Part shown: one piece after another, positions 9,279-17,493 of the stretch | Position numbering within the stretch: the first letter of the stretch is position 1 | How the letters are laid out: each line of letters opens with the position of its first letter | Origin: Bogoriella caseilytica | Lineage (GTDB): Bacteria; Actinomycetota; Actinomycetes; Actinomycetales; Actinomycetaceae | DNA length: 64,000 nt | Assembly: GCF_003752405.1 (NCBI RefSeq) | Contig: NZ_RKHK01000001.1 | Span: 806,001-870,000 of the forward strand | Reading direction: 5' to 3' | The notes under the pieces: model-generated | Seen by the model: only the letters and a program-made list of their open reading frames with translations | The model's database searches: none | Told to the model about the DNA's origin: nothing | Made by a program: the position numbers and the translations under genes

Positions 9279-9715
9279 CGGTCGCGGACTGCCCCTTCTG
9301 TGAGATCGTCCTGCGGGACGATCCCGATGCCCGTGAGGTCTACACGGATAAGCACGTTGTTGCGTTCTTCCCCACCGAGCCTGCCGTCCTCGGCCATACC
9401 ATGGTGGTTCCTCGAAAGCATATGGCGGATATCTGGGAACTGGACGAAGAGACCGCAGCACACATGGCACGTGCCACAGTGCGCCTCGCAGGAGCGATCC
9501 GAGAAGCCGTTCACCCCGAAGGCTTGAATGTCATCCAGTCGAACCGGAAAGCAGCAACCCAGACCGTACTCCACCTTCACGTGCACCTCGTCCCACGCTG
9601 GGAGGGTGACGCCATGGGCCGAATCTGGCCGGAGGGGACGTCCTACAGCGAGGACCAGAAGGACCGGACTTTGCGTGCCGTTCAAGAGGCATGCAGGAGA
9701 ATCGGTGCACATTGA
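9269..9715 (+). CDS. HIT family nucleotide hydrolase/transferase
   Basis: A 148-aa histidine-triad protein with the signature H102-L-H104-V-H106-L, followed by VPRWEGD, and an N-terminal CPFC pair (Cys8, Cys11) found in zinc-bearing Hint/Fhit relatives. HIT proteins cleave or transfer nucleotidyl groups (AMP-X, ApnA, dinucleotides). This copy overlaps the TIR-like gene by 10 bases and the membrane-protein gene by 4, so it belongs to the operon and is unlikely to be a housekeeping copy by chance. I infer that it edits or degrades a nucleotide signal made by the TIR-like protein, or protects the cell from it. A housekeeping Ap4A hydrolase captured into the operon is the alternative. Confidence 0.85.
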   Translation: MALTVADCPFCEIVLRDDPDAREVYTDKHVVAFFPTEPAVLGHTMVVPRKHMADIWELDEETAAHMARATVRLAGAIREAVHPEGLNVIQSNRKAATQTVLHLHVHLVPRWEGDAMGRIWPEGTSYSEDQKDRTLRAVQEACRRIGAH

Positions 9716-10185
9716 GCGAACCCAAGCACGAGCGTGACCCTGAGGACACGCGAAAACACCTCGACTTCATCCAGGCTGTCGTCACTCGGATGTCCGCAGC
9801 CTCGTCCACGGCGAAGGCGTGGCTTTTACCCGTGGTCACGGCCGCCTATGGCTATGCCCTGACACAAAAGGATGACTCAATAGCCCTCCTCGCCCTCGGG
9901 GCGACGCTATTGTTCGCCTACTTGGATGCCAATTATTTAAGGCAGGAGAAGCGCTTCCGCAGCCTATACAGAGCCGTCGCTGAAGGAAAGCACGACATCG
10001 CCCCCTTTTCCCTTCGTCCCGAAGATATACCCTCGGACTTCTCCAAGAAGGACAAGGGCGACTGGCCAGGTAAGACACCAAAGTGGATCAATCGCCTGCT
10101 GCCCGGACCAAGCGTGTGGCTCTCATGGTCGATCATGCCCTTCTACCTTCCAATGGCTCTCGTCGGCATCGGGATTTTCTCCTAA
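9712..10185 (+). CDS. Small membrane protein of TIR-associated type (putative effector)
   Basis: I choose TTG 9712, giving a TTGA overlap with the HIT stop and 157 aa, because AGGAG at 9694-9698 precedes it; an in-frame ATG at 9691 has no usable spacing. The protein has a cytoplasmic head (HLDFIQAVVTRM), paired helices at about residues 36-51 and 57-73 ending in the polar FAYLDANYLRQEKRF, a soluble middle, and a third hydrophobic helix at about 136-156. FIQ-x-V-x-RM before two helices, then LDxxYLRQE, is reminiscent of SLATT-like small membrane proteins found beside TIR genes. A pore-forming or membrane-disrupting effector is inferred. Lower GC than flanking metabolic genes suggests horizontal transfer. 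Confidence 0.7.
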   Translation: MSEPKHERDPEDTRKHLDFIQAVVTRMSAASSTAKAWLLPVVTAAYGYALTQKDDSIALLALGATLLFAYLDANYLRQEKRFRSLYRAVAEGKHDIAPFSLRPEDIPSDFSKKDKGDWPGKTPKWINRLLPGPSVWLSWSIMPFYLPMALVGIGIFS

Positions 10186-10329
10186 ACCGGACGTTTGCGC
10201 CCCTGCCTACTTACTATCGAGCGCACCTCAATCACAAAACCGGTTTGGTAGAGAGCGCGGCTATTAGGCCTTTATGTATGGTTCAGTTACGGCGACGAGC
10301 GCGGGCCGTAGAGCTTCCCAAACCAAGGG

Positions 10330-10520
10330 GAGCCCCTGCGGACGTTCACCGAGCGCGGCGGACGACTGCGGGTCATCACCACCAGTTGCAAATTGCACAA
10401 GGGCTACCGAGCGGCTCGCACTGGACGGGCTGGGCGACGAGATCGACGCGCATGCAAAGGTGGGACTGAAAACCCACATGCACTACCGCCACGCTCGACC
10501 ACGCCGACCTAAGCGGTGAA
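10330..10520 (+). pseudogene. Decayed, internally deleted remnant of a PLD-helicase-DUF3427 gene
   Basis: Bases 10330-10460 align at DNA level with 4661-4789 of the intact helicase gene: FTERGG, LRVITT, then after a frameshift ATER-ALD and DEI-AH-KV. The remnant then jumps directly to a match with 6851-6912 (GLKTH, then a Leu-Asp-His-Ala match in another frame). Relative to the intact protein, residue about 194 is joined to residue about 882, a loss of roughly 690 codons. The match is clearly imperfect, so the parent was a diverged paralogue and not a fresh copy. The TIR, HIT and DUF6338 genes lie between the intact gene and this relic. Confidence 0.8.
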
Positions 10521-10610
10521 TGAACGGCCGCGCACGGGCGTGATGCTAAACGAGTAATGGCGGGCAGCGCCGCCTACCGACGCTCAGCGCACAATGACGT
10601 AACGCGCCCG

Positions 10611-12062
10611 TCACCCCCGCTCCGCCACCAACCCTCGCCGCTCGGCGTACCGCTGGTGCACCTCGGGCGTAGCCTCGGCCTCCACGGTCTTCGCCTTGGA
10701 AGCGCTCCACTGCGGCGGGGCGTCTCCCCCGGCCAGCACCCAGGCGGCTTGCCGCGCTGCGCCGTCGGCCACGTACTCCCCTGGCTCGGGCACCTGCACC
10801 GCCCGTCCGAGGATCGCCGGGGCGATCTGCTGGACGGCCCGCGAGCGCGCCGCGCCGCCGATGAGCTGGATGCTCTCCACTGGCACCCCCAGCCCGGTCA
10901 CCGCCGCCAAACCATCGGCCTGACCGCACAACAGCCCCTCGACCGCAGCGCGCGCCAGGTTCTCCCGCGTCATCGAGGACAGCGACATGCCCAGCAAAGA
11001 CCCCGTCGCCTTCGGCAGGTTGGGGGTGCGCTCGCCCTCCAGGTACGGGATGTGCGTCAGCCCGCCGGCGCCCGGCTCCGCGGCCAGCGCGAGCTCGGCC
11101 AGGCCGGCGTGGTCCACAGCCAGCAGCCGTGCCGCGGCGTCCAGCACCCGGGAGCCGTTGAGCGTCACCGCCAGTGCCAGGAAGCGCCCCGTGGCGTCGG
11201 CGAAACCGTTCACCGTGCCAGAAGGATCATCGATCTGCTGCTCTGACACCGCCGAGACCACCCCGGAGGTACCCAGCGAGAGCGCGACGTCGCCGTCGGC
11301 CATCCCCAGACCCAACGCCGCGGCGGCGTTGTCGCCGGCGCCCGGACCGAGCACCAGGTGGCCCAGGCCCGCCGCCTCGTCACCGCGCCCGGCCTCCTCA
11401 GCCGGGCCCAGCACCCGCGGCAGCACGATGTGCTCGGCGTCGCGGCGCAGCGCCATCCCCAGCAGATCGCGCCGGTACTCGTTCGCCACGGCATCGAAGT
11501 AACCGGTGCCGGAAGCATCGGAACGGTCGGTGGTGAGCTGATCCAGGGAGGTGGCTCCGGCCAGCTTCCAGGTGAGCCAGTCGTGCGGCAGCGCCACCGC
11601 CGCCACCTTCGCGGCGTTCTCCGGCTCGTGGTCGGCCAGCCAGCGCAGCTTGGTCACGGTGAGCGAGGCCACCAGCACCGAGCCGATCGCCCCGGACCAC
11701 GCACCCGGCCCGGCCGCGGCGTCGCCGTGCAGCTGCTCGCCGAGCTCGGCGATCAGGTCCGTGGCGGCACCGGCGGAGCGGGTGTCGTTCCACAGCAGCG
11801 CCGGGCGGATCACCTCCCCCGCGGCGTCGAGCACCACCATGCCGTGCTGCTGCCCGCCCACCGAGGCGGCCGCGACGTCGTCCAGCCCGCCGGCTGCGGC
11901 GATCGCCGCCTGCAGCGCATCCCACCAGGCATCGGGATGGACCTCGGTGCCCTCGGGGTGCGGGGCCTGGCCGAAGCGCACCAGCGCCCCGGTCTCGGCG
12001 TTGCGGATGACCACCTTGCAGGACTGCGTCGAGGAATCGATCCCCGCGACCAGAGTCGTCAT
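10611..12062 (-). CDS. xylB: Xylulokinase
   Basis: A 483-aa FGGY-family kinase that phosphorylates D-xylulose to xylulose 5-phosphate for the pentose phosphate pathway. Visible motifs are [13 protein letters not shown] (residues about 5-17, phosphate loop), [13 protein letters not shown] (about 67-79), LLWNDTRS (about 89-96), the [12 protein letters not shown] segment with the predicted catalytic Asp (about 243), and the C-terminal [16 protein letters not shown]. It follows xylA on the same strand after a 161-base spacer that holds an inverted repeat and a tandem repeat. Length and motifs are complete. Confidence 0.96.
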   Translation of the reverse strand: MTTLVAGIDSSTQSCKVVIRNAETGALVRFGQAPHPEGTEVHPDAWWDALQAAIAAAGGLDDVAAASVGGQQHGMVVLDAAGEVIRPALLWNDTRSAGAATDLIAELGEQLHGDAAAGPGAWSGAIGSVLVASLTVTKLRWLADHEPENAAKVAAVALPHDWLTWKLAGATSLDQLTTDRSDASGTGYFDAVANEYRRDLLGMALRRDAEHIVLPRVLGPAEEAGRGDEAAGLGHLVLGPGAGDNAAAALGLGMADGDVALSLGTSGVVSAVSEQQIDDPSGTVNGFADATGRFLALAVTLNGSRVLDAAARLLAVDHAGLAELALAAEPGAGGLTHIPYLEGERTPNLPKATGSLLGMSLSSMTRENLARAAVEGLLCGQADGLAAVTGLGVPVESIQLIGGAARSRAVQQIAPAILGRAVQVPEPGEYVADGAARQAAWVLAGGDAPPQWSASKAKTVEAEATPEVHQRYAERRGLVAERG

Positions 12063-12084
12063 TGGCTCTCTTTCTTCTTATGCC

Positions 12085-12129
12085 GAGAGTGAGGGATGGG
12101 CGGCGAACAGCAGCCCATCCCTCACTCTC
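12085..12129. repeat. Perfect 17-bp inverted repeat between xylA and xylB
   Basis: GAGAGTGAGGGATGGGC (12085-12101) is repeated exactly as its complement at 12113-12129 around an 11-base loop. There is no T-run, so this looks more like an mRNA-stabilising or attenuating hairpin, or a dispersed palindromic element, than a classical terminator. It ends about 20 bases before the xylB start. Confidence 0.8.
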
Positions 12130-12136
12130 AGCGCCG

Positions 12137-12204
12137 GCTGGTGCCCTGGAGCAGCTGATGCCCCGGAGCAGCTGGTGCCCAGGAACAGCCGGCGCGCTGG
12201 AGCG
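12137..12204. repeat. Four imperfect 17-bp tandem repeats
   Basis: Units start at 12137, 12154, 12171 and 12188. The consensus is GCTGRTGCCCNGGAGCA, degrading in unit 4. The array abuts the inverted repeat and fills most of the xylA-xylB spacer. No ORF or spacer variation like CRISPR. Confidence 0.75.
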
Positions 12205-12223
12205 GCCGGCTCTGCGCCCAGTC

Positions 12224-13405
12224 TCAGCCGACGAGGTGCTTGATGGCCAGCTGGTTGAGCTTCACGAAGCCGAAGTTCCGCTCCGCGGCCTTCTCCACGT
12301 CGAACTCCTCGTAGGTGGAGCGGTCCGCGAGGAAGTCGGCCAGCGACTCGCCGCCGCCCAGGGTGGGCTCGCCGAGCTCGAAGATGCCGGAGTAGCGCAT
12401 GGCCTCCTGCACCTCGGGGTCTTCGCGGTAGGCCTTGGCCTTGGCGGCCAGCAGCTCCACCATCTCCACGTTCGCGCGCGCGGAGTCCCACACGCCCTCG
12501 AAGTGCTCGGTGCGCGAGGGCTTGTAGTCGAAGTGGAACCAGCCCTCGTAGTCGGGCCCGCCGCCGGGGAAGCCGTTGACCAGCAGGTCGATGGTGAAGA
12601 AGGCCGAGCCCAGGTCACCGTGACCGAAGACGAGGTCCTGGTCGTACTTGATGGAGCGCTGGCCGTTGAGGTCGATGTGGAAGAGCTTGCCCGCCCACAA
12701 CGCCTGCGCGATGCCCTGGGTGAAGTTCAGCCCGGCCATCTGCTCGTGGCCCACCTCGGGGTTCAGGCCCACGATGTCGCCGTTGTCGAGCTGGGCGATC
12801 AGGCCCAGCGCGTGACCGATGGTGGGCAGCAGGATGTCGCCGCGGGGCTCGTTCGGCTTGGGCTCCAGCGCGATGCGCAGGCCGTAGCCCTTCTCCTTGA
12901 TATAGGCGGCCACGGTGTCGATGCCCTCGGCGTAGCGCGCGTGCGCGGCGTAGAGGTCCTTGGCGCCGTCGTACTCCGCGCCCTCGCGCCCGCCCCACAT
13001 CACGAAGGTCTCCGCGCCCAGCTCGGCGGCGCGGTCCACGTTGCGCAGCAGCTTGCGCAGGCCGAAGCGGCGGATGGCGCGGTCGTTGGAGGTCAGGCCG
13101 CCGTCCTTGAACACCGGGTGGGAGAAGGTGTTGGTGGTGATCATCTCGATGGTCAGGCCCACCTCGTCGGCCACCTGCTTGAAGCGGTCGAAGTAGGGCT
13201 GACGCTCGGACTCGTCGGTGCCAAACGGCGCGACGTCGTCGTCGTGGAAGGTCACGCCGGTGGCGCCGGCTTCCTTGAGCTTGGGCAGGTAGTCCCAGGG
13301 GTCCAGGGCCGGGCGCGAGGCCGAGCCGAACTGGTCCTGAGCCGGCCATCCCACGGTCCACAGGCCGAAGGAAAGCTTCTCGGTGGGGGCTGACTGACGC
13401 ACCAT
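12224..13405 (-). CDS. xylA: Xylose isomerase
   Basis: A 393-aa isomerase of the actinobacterial class, converting D-xylose to D-xylulose. The TIM-barrel active-site landmarks are present in order: [11 protein letters not shown] (catalytic His), [21 protein letters not shown] (metal-binding Glu), [24 protein letters not shown] and [10 protein letters not shown] choose ATG 13405 because CGGAG lies seven bases upstream; a start at 13444 adds a basic tail with no ribosome binding site. It is divergent from the ROK regulator, with a GTTGT-N5-ACAAC palindrome between them, and upstream of xylB. Confidence 0.96.
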   Translation of the reverse strand: MVRQSAPTEKLSFGLWTVGWPAQDQFGSASRPALDPWDYLPKLKEAGATGVTFHDDDVAPFGTDESERQPYFDRFKQVADEVGLTIEMITTNTFSHPVFKDGGLTSNDRAIRRFGLRKLLRNVDRAAELGAETFVMWGGREGAEYDGAKDLYAAHARYAEGIDTVAAYIKEKGYGLRIALEPKPNEPRGDILLPTIGHALGLIAQLDNGDIVGLNPEVGHEQMAGLNFTQGIAQALWAGKLFHIDLNGQRSIKYDQDLVFGHGDLGSAFFTIDLLVNGFPGGGPDYEGWFHFDYKPSRTEHFEGVWDSARANVEMVELLAAKAKAYREDPEVQEAMRYSGIFELGEPTLGGGESLADFLADRSTYEEFDVEKAAERNFGFVKLNQLAIKHLVG

Positions 13406-13483
13406 TGCGCGACTCCGATCGTGTCGTCTACGTCGGCGCACCAAGCCGGCGCACCGGGTCCCGCTCGCAGCGCGGCGGGGTTT

Positions 13484-13498
13484 GTTGTTCGGTACAAC
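13484..13498. promoter_or_regulatory. Putative ROK/XylR operator
   Basis: GTTGT-TCGGT-ACAAC, an exact 5-5-5 inverted repeat in the xylA/xylR divergent region. It ends 17 bases upstream of the predicted xylR -10 box, where a -35 would sit, so a bound regulator would block its own promoter. Confidence 0.55.
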
Positions 13499-13515
13499 TA
13501 TAACCCTCGAGCCGC

Positions 13516-13521
13516 TACAGT
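13516..13521 (+). promoter_or_regulatory. Putative -10 of a leaderless xylR transcript
   Basis: TACAGT six bases before ATG 13528; no ribosome binding site is present upstream of this start. Confidence 0.5.
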
Positions 13522-13527
13522 CAACAG

Positions 13528-14655
13528 ATGATCGCAGCGGATTCGGCCCGGCAGTCCACCCTGCGCGAGCACAACCTCGCGCTGGTGTGCGGGGCGATCT
13601 TCGCCGGGGACGCCCCCTCCCGCGCGGGCGTCGCCGCCGCCACCGGATTGACCCGATCCACCGTCTCGCGGCTGGCCGACGAACTCATCCAGGCCCGCCT
13701 GGTGGCCGAGCAGCCCGCAGCACTCGGCCGCCCCGGCCGCCCGGCCGTGCCGCTCACCCCCGCAGCCGGCACGGTGGCCGGACTCGGCCTGCACGCGAAC
13801 GTGGACTACCTCGCCGCCCGCGCGGTGGACCTCACCGGCGCCGTGCTGGCCGAGGAGCGCCTGGACACCGACTCCGCGGACTCCCACCCGCCCGAGGTGC
13901 TCGCGCGCCTGGCGGAGCTGGGGAAGGCGGTGCGCGACCGCGCCGAACAGGCCGGAGCCACCGTGGCCCAGGCGGTGCTCGGACTCCCCGGCCTGGTGGA
14001 CCCGGCCGGCCGGCTGCTGGTGGCCCCCAACCTCGGCTGGCACGAGGTCCGCCCCGCCCCGCTGCTTGCCGAGGAACTCGGCGTCTCCGTCACCGTCGCC
14101 AACGACGCGCACCTGGCCGCCTACGGCATCGCCCGGGAAGCCCCCGGCCGCATGCGCGAGGGCTGGGCTTCCTTCATCTACCTCGCCGGCGACGTCGGCG
14201 TCGGCTCCGCCCTGGTGGAGGACGGGCGCGTGGCGCTGGGCCGGCACGGCTGGTCCGGGGAGATCGGGCACGTGTGCGTGGACCCGGCCGGCCCGCCCTG
14301 CCACTGCGGGGCACGCGGCTGCCTGGAGGCCTACGCCGGACGACGCGAACTGGAGACCCGCCCGGCCGCCGAAGTCGCCCGGGCCCTCGGCATCGCGCTC
14401 TCCTCGGCCCTGAACGTGGTCGACGCCGCAGCAGTGGTGCTCGGCACCGGTTTCGTGCCGGTCTTCGACCAGCTCCGCCCCGGGGTGGAGGCGGAACTGT
14501 TCACCCGTGTGCTCGGCGGGCCCTGGGCGGAGGTCGCCCTGCACCCGGCCCCCGATGATGCGCTGCCCGCGGCCACCGGCGGGGCCTACCGCGCCCTGGA
14601 GGCCGTGATCACCCACCCGGCCGCTCGCATCGGCCTCAGCACCGAGACAGCATGA
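13528..14655 (+). CDS. xylR: ROK family transcriptional regulator, probable xylose repressor
   Basis: 375 aa. An N-terminal winged HTH (about residues 14-62, with [23 protein letters not shown]) is followed by a ROK sugar-kinase-like domain with [36 protein letters not shown] and the zinc-binding [17 protein letters not shown] repressors release DNA when they bind the pathway sugar. It is divergent from xylA and convergent with the importer genes, so xylose control of both is the natural reading; binding of xylose itself is inferred. The start is supported by a leaderless-type TACAGT box. Confidence 0.9.
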   Translation: MIAADSARQSTLREHNLALVCGAIFAGDAPSRAGVAAATGLTRSTVSRLADELIQARLVAEQPAALGRPGRPAVPLTPAAGTVAGLGLHANVDYLAARAVDLTGAVLAEERLDTDSADSHPPEVLARLAELGKAVRDRAEQAGATVAQAVLGLPGLVDPAGRLLVAPNLGWHEVRPAPLLAEELGVSVTVANDAHLAAYGIAREAPGRMREGWASFIYLAGDVGVGSALVEDGRVALGRHGWSGEIGHVCVDPAGPPCHCGARGCLEAYAGRRELETRPAAEVARALGIALSSALNVVDAAAVVLGTGFVPVFDQLRPGVEAELFTRVLGGPWAEVALHPAPDDALPAATGGAYRALEAVITHPAARIGLSTETA

Positions 14656-14686
14656 CGGCCTGAGCGGATCCTCCGCTCAGGCCGTC
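14654..14686. terminator. Bidirectional hairpin terminator between xylR and the ABC permease gene
   Basis: Exact 15-bp inverted repeat (GACGGCCTGAGCGGA, 14654-14668, and its complement 14672-14686) with a 3-base loop. It sits between two convergent genes and overlaps the xylR stop codon. There is no long T-run, as is common in high-GC organisms. Confidence 0.75.
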
Positions 14687-14702
14687 AGGTGCTGCTGCCA
14701 GA

Positions 14703-15884
14703 TCAGCGCTCGCCCTGCGCGCGCTTCTTGTTCCAGACGTCGAAGGCCACGGCCAGCACCAGCACCACACCGCGCACCACGTTCTGCGTGGACTGGTCGA
14801 TGCCCAGGATGGACATGCCGTTGCTCATCACCGCCATGATCAGACCACCGACGATGGCCCCGTGGACCGTACCGATACCACCGGTGACCGCGGCGCCACC
14901 GATGAAGGCCGCGGCGATCGCATCGAGCTCGAACATGTTGCCCGCCGCGGGCTGGGCGGAGTTCGAGCGCGAGGAGTACACGATCCCGGCCACGGCGGCC
15001 AGCATGCCCATGTTCACGAAGAGCAGGAAGTTCACGCGCACCGTCTTCACGCCGGAGAGCTTCGCGGCGGCGAGGTTGCCGCCCATGGCGTAGATGTTGC
15101 GCCCGAAGACCGTCTTCTGCGTGACGAAGCCGTAGATCAGCACCAGCGCCGCCAGCAGGATCAGCACGATCGGCAGGCCGCGAGCGTTCGCCAGCCGCCA
15201 GGCGAAGGCCATGATGATCGCGGAGACCGCCAGGACCTTGAGCAGGAAGAGCGGGATGGACTCCACCGGCTGGAAGTACTCCAGCTTGCGGGCCCGGGTG
15301 CGCCACTGATTCACCGTGAAGCCCACCGCCGCCACGCCGCCGATCACCAGTGTGAAGACGTCATACCCCGGCCCGCCGAGCAACCCGTTCAGGAACCCGC
15401 CGGCGATCTGCTGATACTGCTCGGGGAAGGGCGAGAGCGAACGGGACTCCAGCACCTGAAGGGTCAGGCCGCGGAAGATCAACATGCCCGCCAGGGTCAC
15501 GATGAAGGCCGGGATGCCGACCACCGCCACCCAGAACCCTTGCCACACTCCCACTAGCGCCCCGGTGAGCAAGGCCGCCAGCACGCCCACCCACCAGGGC
15601 ATGCCCTCACGGATGGTCACCACCGCCGCGACCGCGCCGGTCAGCGCCACCACCGATCCGACCGAGAGGTCGATATGGCCGGCCACGATGATCATCACCA
15701 TGCCGATGGCCAGGATCAGGATGTAGGAGTACTGCAGCACCAGGTTGGTGAGGTTGCCCGGGCTCAGCAGGCGGCCGTCGGTCAGGAAGGTGAACAACGC
15801 GACGATGAAGACGAACGCGATGTAAATGCCGCTCTGCCGCAGGTTGCGGGTGAGCAGTTCGAGCGGCTTCGCGATCGCGCCCAT
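14703..15884 (-). CDS. Sugar ABC transporter permease (MmsB/GguB type, probable xylose)
   Basis: 393-aa polytopic membrane protein of the ribose/xylose (CUT2) permease family. Visible are the LAIGMVMIIVAGHIDLSVGSVVALTGA signature region (about residues 58-84), multiple hydrophobic helices, and the C-terminal FIGGAAVTGGIGTVHGAIVG motif. CUT2 systems use one permease gene that dimerises, as here. The start overlaps the ATPase stop by one base (TGATG). Clustering with xylAB and the ROK regulator points to xylose or a related pentose. Confidence 0.92.
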   Translation of the reverse strand: MGAIAKPLELLTRNLRQSGIYIAFVFIVALFTFLTDGRLLSPGNLTNLVLQYSYILILAIGMVMIIVAGHIDLSVGSVVALTGAVAAVVTIREGMPWWVGVLAALLTGALVGVWQGFWVAVVGIPAFIVTLAGMLIFRGLTLQVLESRSLSPFPEQYQQIAGGFLNGLLGGPGYDVFTLVIGGVAAVGFTVNQWRTRARKLEYFQPVESIPLFLLKVLAVSAIIMAFAWRLANARGLPIVLILLAALVLIYGFVTQKTVFGRNIYAMGGNLAAAKLSGVKTVRVNFLLFVNMGMLAAVAGIVYSSRSNSAQPAAGNMFELDAIAAAFIGGAAVTGGIGTVHGAIVGGLIMAVMSNGMSILGIDQSTQNVVRGVVLVLAVAFDVWNKKRAQGER

Positions 15885-17422
15885 CAGTCGTTCTCCTTCG
15901 TCATGAGTTCCATCAGGCGCTCCTGGTTGGCGTCCTGAACAGCGAGCTCCCCGGTGATCCGGCCAGCGGAGAGGGCGTAGATGCGGTCACAGATGCCGAT
16001 CAGCTCGGGCAGCTCGGAGGAGATGACGAGCACCGCCTTACCGGACTCGGCGAGCTTGGTGATCAGCTGGTAGATCTCGAACTTCGCCCCGACGTCGATG
16101 CCGCGGGTCGGTTCGTCGAGGATGAGGACGTCCGGCTCGGTGTACAGCCACTTGCTGAGCACCACCTTCTGCTGGTTCCCGCCGGAGAGCTTGCCGGCGA
16201 GCGCCATCACCGAGGGCGCCTTGATGTTCATGTCGCGCCGGTAGTTCTCCGCGACCGAGATCTCCTCGTTCGCGTTGATCCAGCCGAAGGGCGCGACCTT
16301 CTTCAGGTTCGCCGAACTGATGTTCTTGCGAATGTCCTGGATGAGGTTCAGCCCGTACTTCTTCCGGTCCTCGCTCACGTAGGCCAGGCCGTGCGAGATC
16401 GCCTCGGCCACCGAACGGGACTGGATCTCCTTACCCCGGAGGTAGGCCCGGCCGCCGGTGTACCGGCCGTAGGACTGCCCGAAGAGGCTCATGGCGAGCT
16501 CGGTGCGGCCGGCGCCCATCAGCCCGGCGATGCCCACGATCTCGCCCGCCCGCACGTGCAGCGAGGCGTTCTCGACCACCACGCGGCCGGCCTGGGTGGG
16601 ATGCATGACGGTCCAGTCCTCCACCCGGAAGACCTCCTCCCCCAGGCGCGGCGTGCGCTGGGGGTACATGTCCGTCATGTCGCGGCCCACCATCCCGCGG
16701 ATGATGCGGGCGGTGAGGTCACCCTCGGGGGCGCTGGCGCCGTGCATGGTGATCCGCTCGACCGTGGAGCCGTCGCGGATCACGGTGGTGGCATCGGCGA
16801 TCGAAGCGATCTCACCGAGCTTGTGGGAGATCATGATGCTCGTGATGCCCTGGCCGCGCAGGGCGCGCAGCAGGTCCAGCAGGTGCTCGGAGTCGTCGTC
16901 GTTCAAGGCCGCGGTCGGCTCGTCCAGGATGAGGAGCTTGACCCGCTTCGAGAGCGCCTTGGCGATCTCGACGAGCTGCTGCTTGCCCACCCCAAGGGTG
17001 CTGACCTTGCTGACCGGGTTCTCGTTCAGCCCGACCTTGGCCAGGAGCTTCGCAGCCTCAGCGTTGGTCTTGTGCCAGTTGATGATCCCGGCGGTGGACT
17101 GCTCGTTGCCGAGGAAGATGTTCTCGGCGATCGACAGGTGCGGGATCAGGGCGAGTTCCTGGTGGATGATGACGATGCCCTTGTCCTCGGAATCGTTGAT
17201 CGACCCGAAGCTGACGGGCTCGCCGTCGAAGTGGATCTCGCCCTCGTACGTGCCCGCCGGGTGCACCCCGGAGAGCACTTTCATCAGGGTGGACTTGCCC
17301 GCGCCGTTCTCGCCGCAGATGGCGTGGATCTCGCCGCGCGCCACGGTCAGGTTGACGTCGGACAGCGCGACGACGCCGGGGAATCTCTTGGTGATCGAGC
17401 GCATCTCGAGGATGGTGCTCAT
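15884..17422 (-). CDS. Sugar ABC transporter ATPase (MmsA/GguA type)
   Basis: 512 aa with two ABC cassettes, as in all CUT2 importers. Cassette 1 has [15 protein letters not shown] (Walker A, about residues 36-50) and [10 protein letters not shown]; cassette 2 has GLMGAGRTE in place of a canonical Walker [16 protein letters not shown] and [14 protein letters not shown] degenerate second Walker A is normal for this family. The gene is preceded by a 13-bp stem hairpin after the binding-protein gene and is coupled to the permease gene by a one-base overlap. Confidence 0.94.
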   Translation of the reverse strand: MSTILEMRSITKRFPGVVALSDVNLTVARGEIHAICGENGAGKSTLMKVLSGVHPAGTYEGEIHFDGEPVSFGSINDSEDKGIVIIHQELALIPHLSIAENIFLGNEQSTAGIINWHKTNAEAAKLLAKVGLNENPVSKVSTLGVGKQQLVEIAKALSKRVKLLILDEPTAALNDDDSEHLLDLLRALRGQGITSIMISHKLGEIASIADATTVIRDGSTVERITMHGASAPEGDLTARIIRGMVGRDMTDMYPQRTPRLGEEVFRVEDWTVMHPTQAGRVVVENASLHVRAGEIVGIAGLMGAGRTELAMSLFGQSYGRYTGGRAYLRGKEIQSRSVAEAISHGLAYVSEDRKKYGLNLIQDIRKNISSANLKKVAPFGWINANEEISVAENYRRDMNIKAPSVMALAGKLSGGNQQKVVLSKWLYTEPDVLILDEPTRGIDVGAKFEIYQLITKLAESGKAVLVISSELPELIGICDRIYALSAGRITGELAVQDANQERLMELMTKEND

Positions 17423-17454
17423 GTGTCCTTCCTCCGGTTGGCGGAGAGGGGAGT

Positions 17455-17485
17455 GCGGGCCGGCGGCGCGGGGCCGCCGGCCCGC
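17455..17485. promoter_or_regulatory. Intercistronic hairpin downstream of the binding-protein gene
   Basis: GCGGGCCGGCGGC (17455-17467) pairs exactly with 17473-17485 around a 5-base loop. It follows the binding-protein stop and precedes the ATPase start, the usual place for a structure that lets the binding protein be made in excess. Confidence 0.7.
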
Positions 17486-17493
17486 AACGGGGA

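Noticed and set aside
8793-10185. Calling the TIR operon a complete canonical Thoeris system
   Set aside because: A ThsB-like gene is present but no SIR2-, SLOG- or Macro-domain ThsA is seen, so only a Thoeris-like label is justified.
10521-10610. tRNA or attachment site at the island's right edge
   Set aside because: No cloverleaf-like sequence or integrase gene was seen; the boundary is defined only by the helicase relic and the xylB stop.
12137-12204. CRISPR array in the xylA-xylB spacer
   Set aside because: The units are contiguous with no spacers and there are no cas genes.
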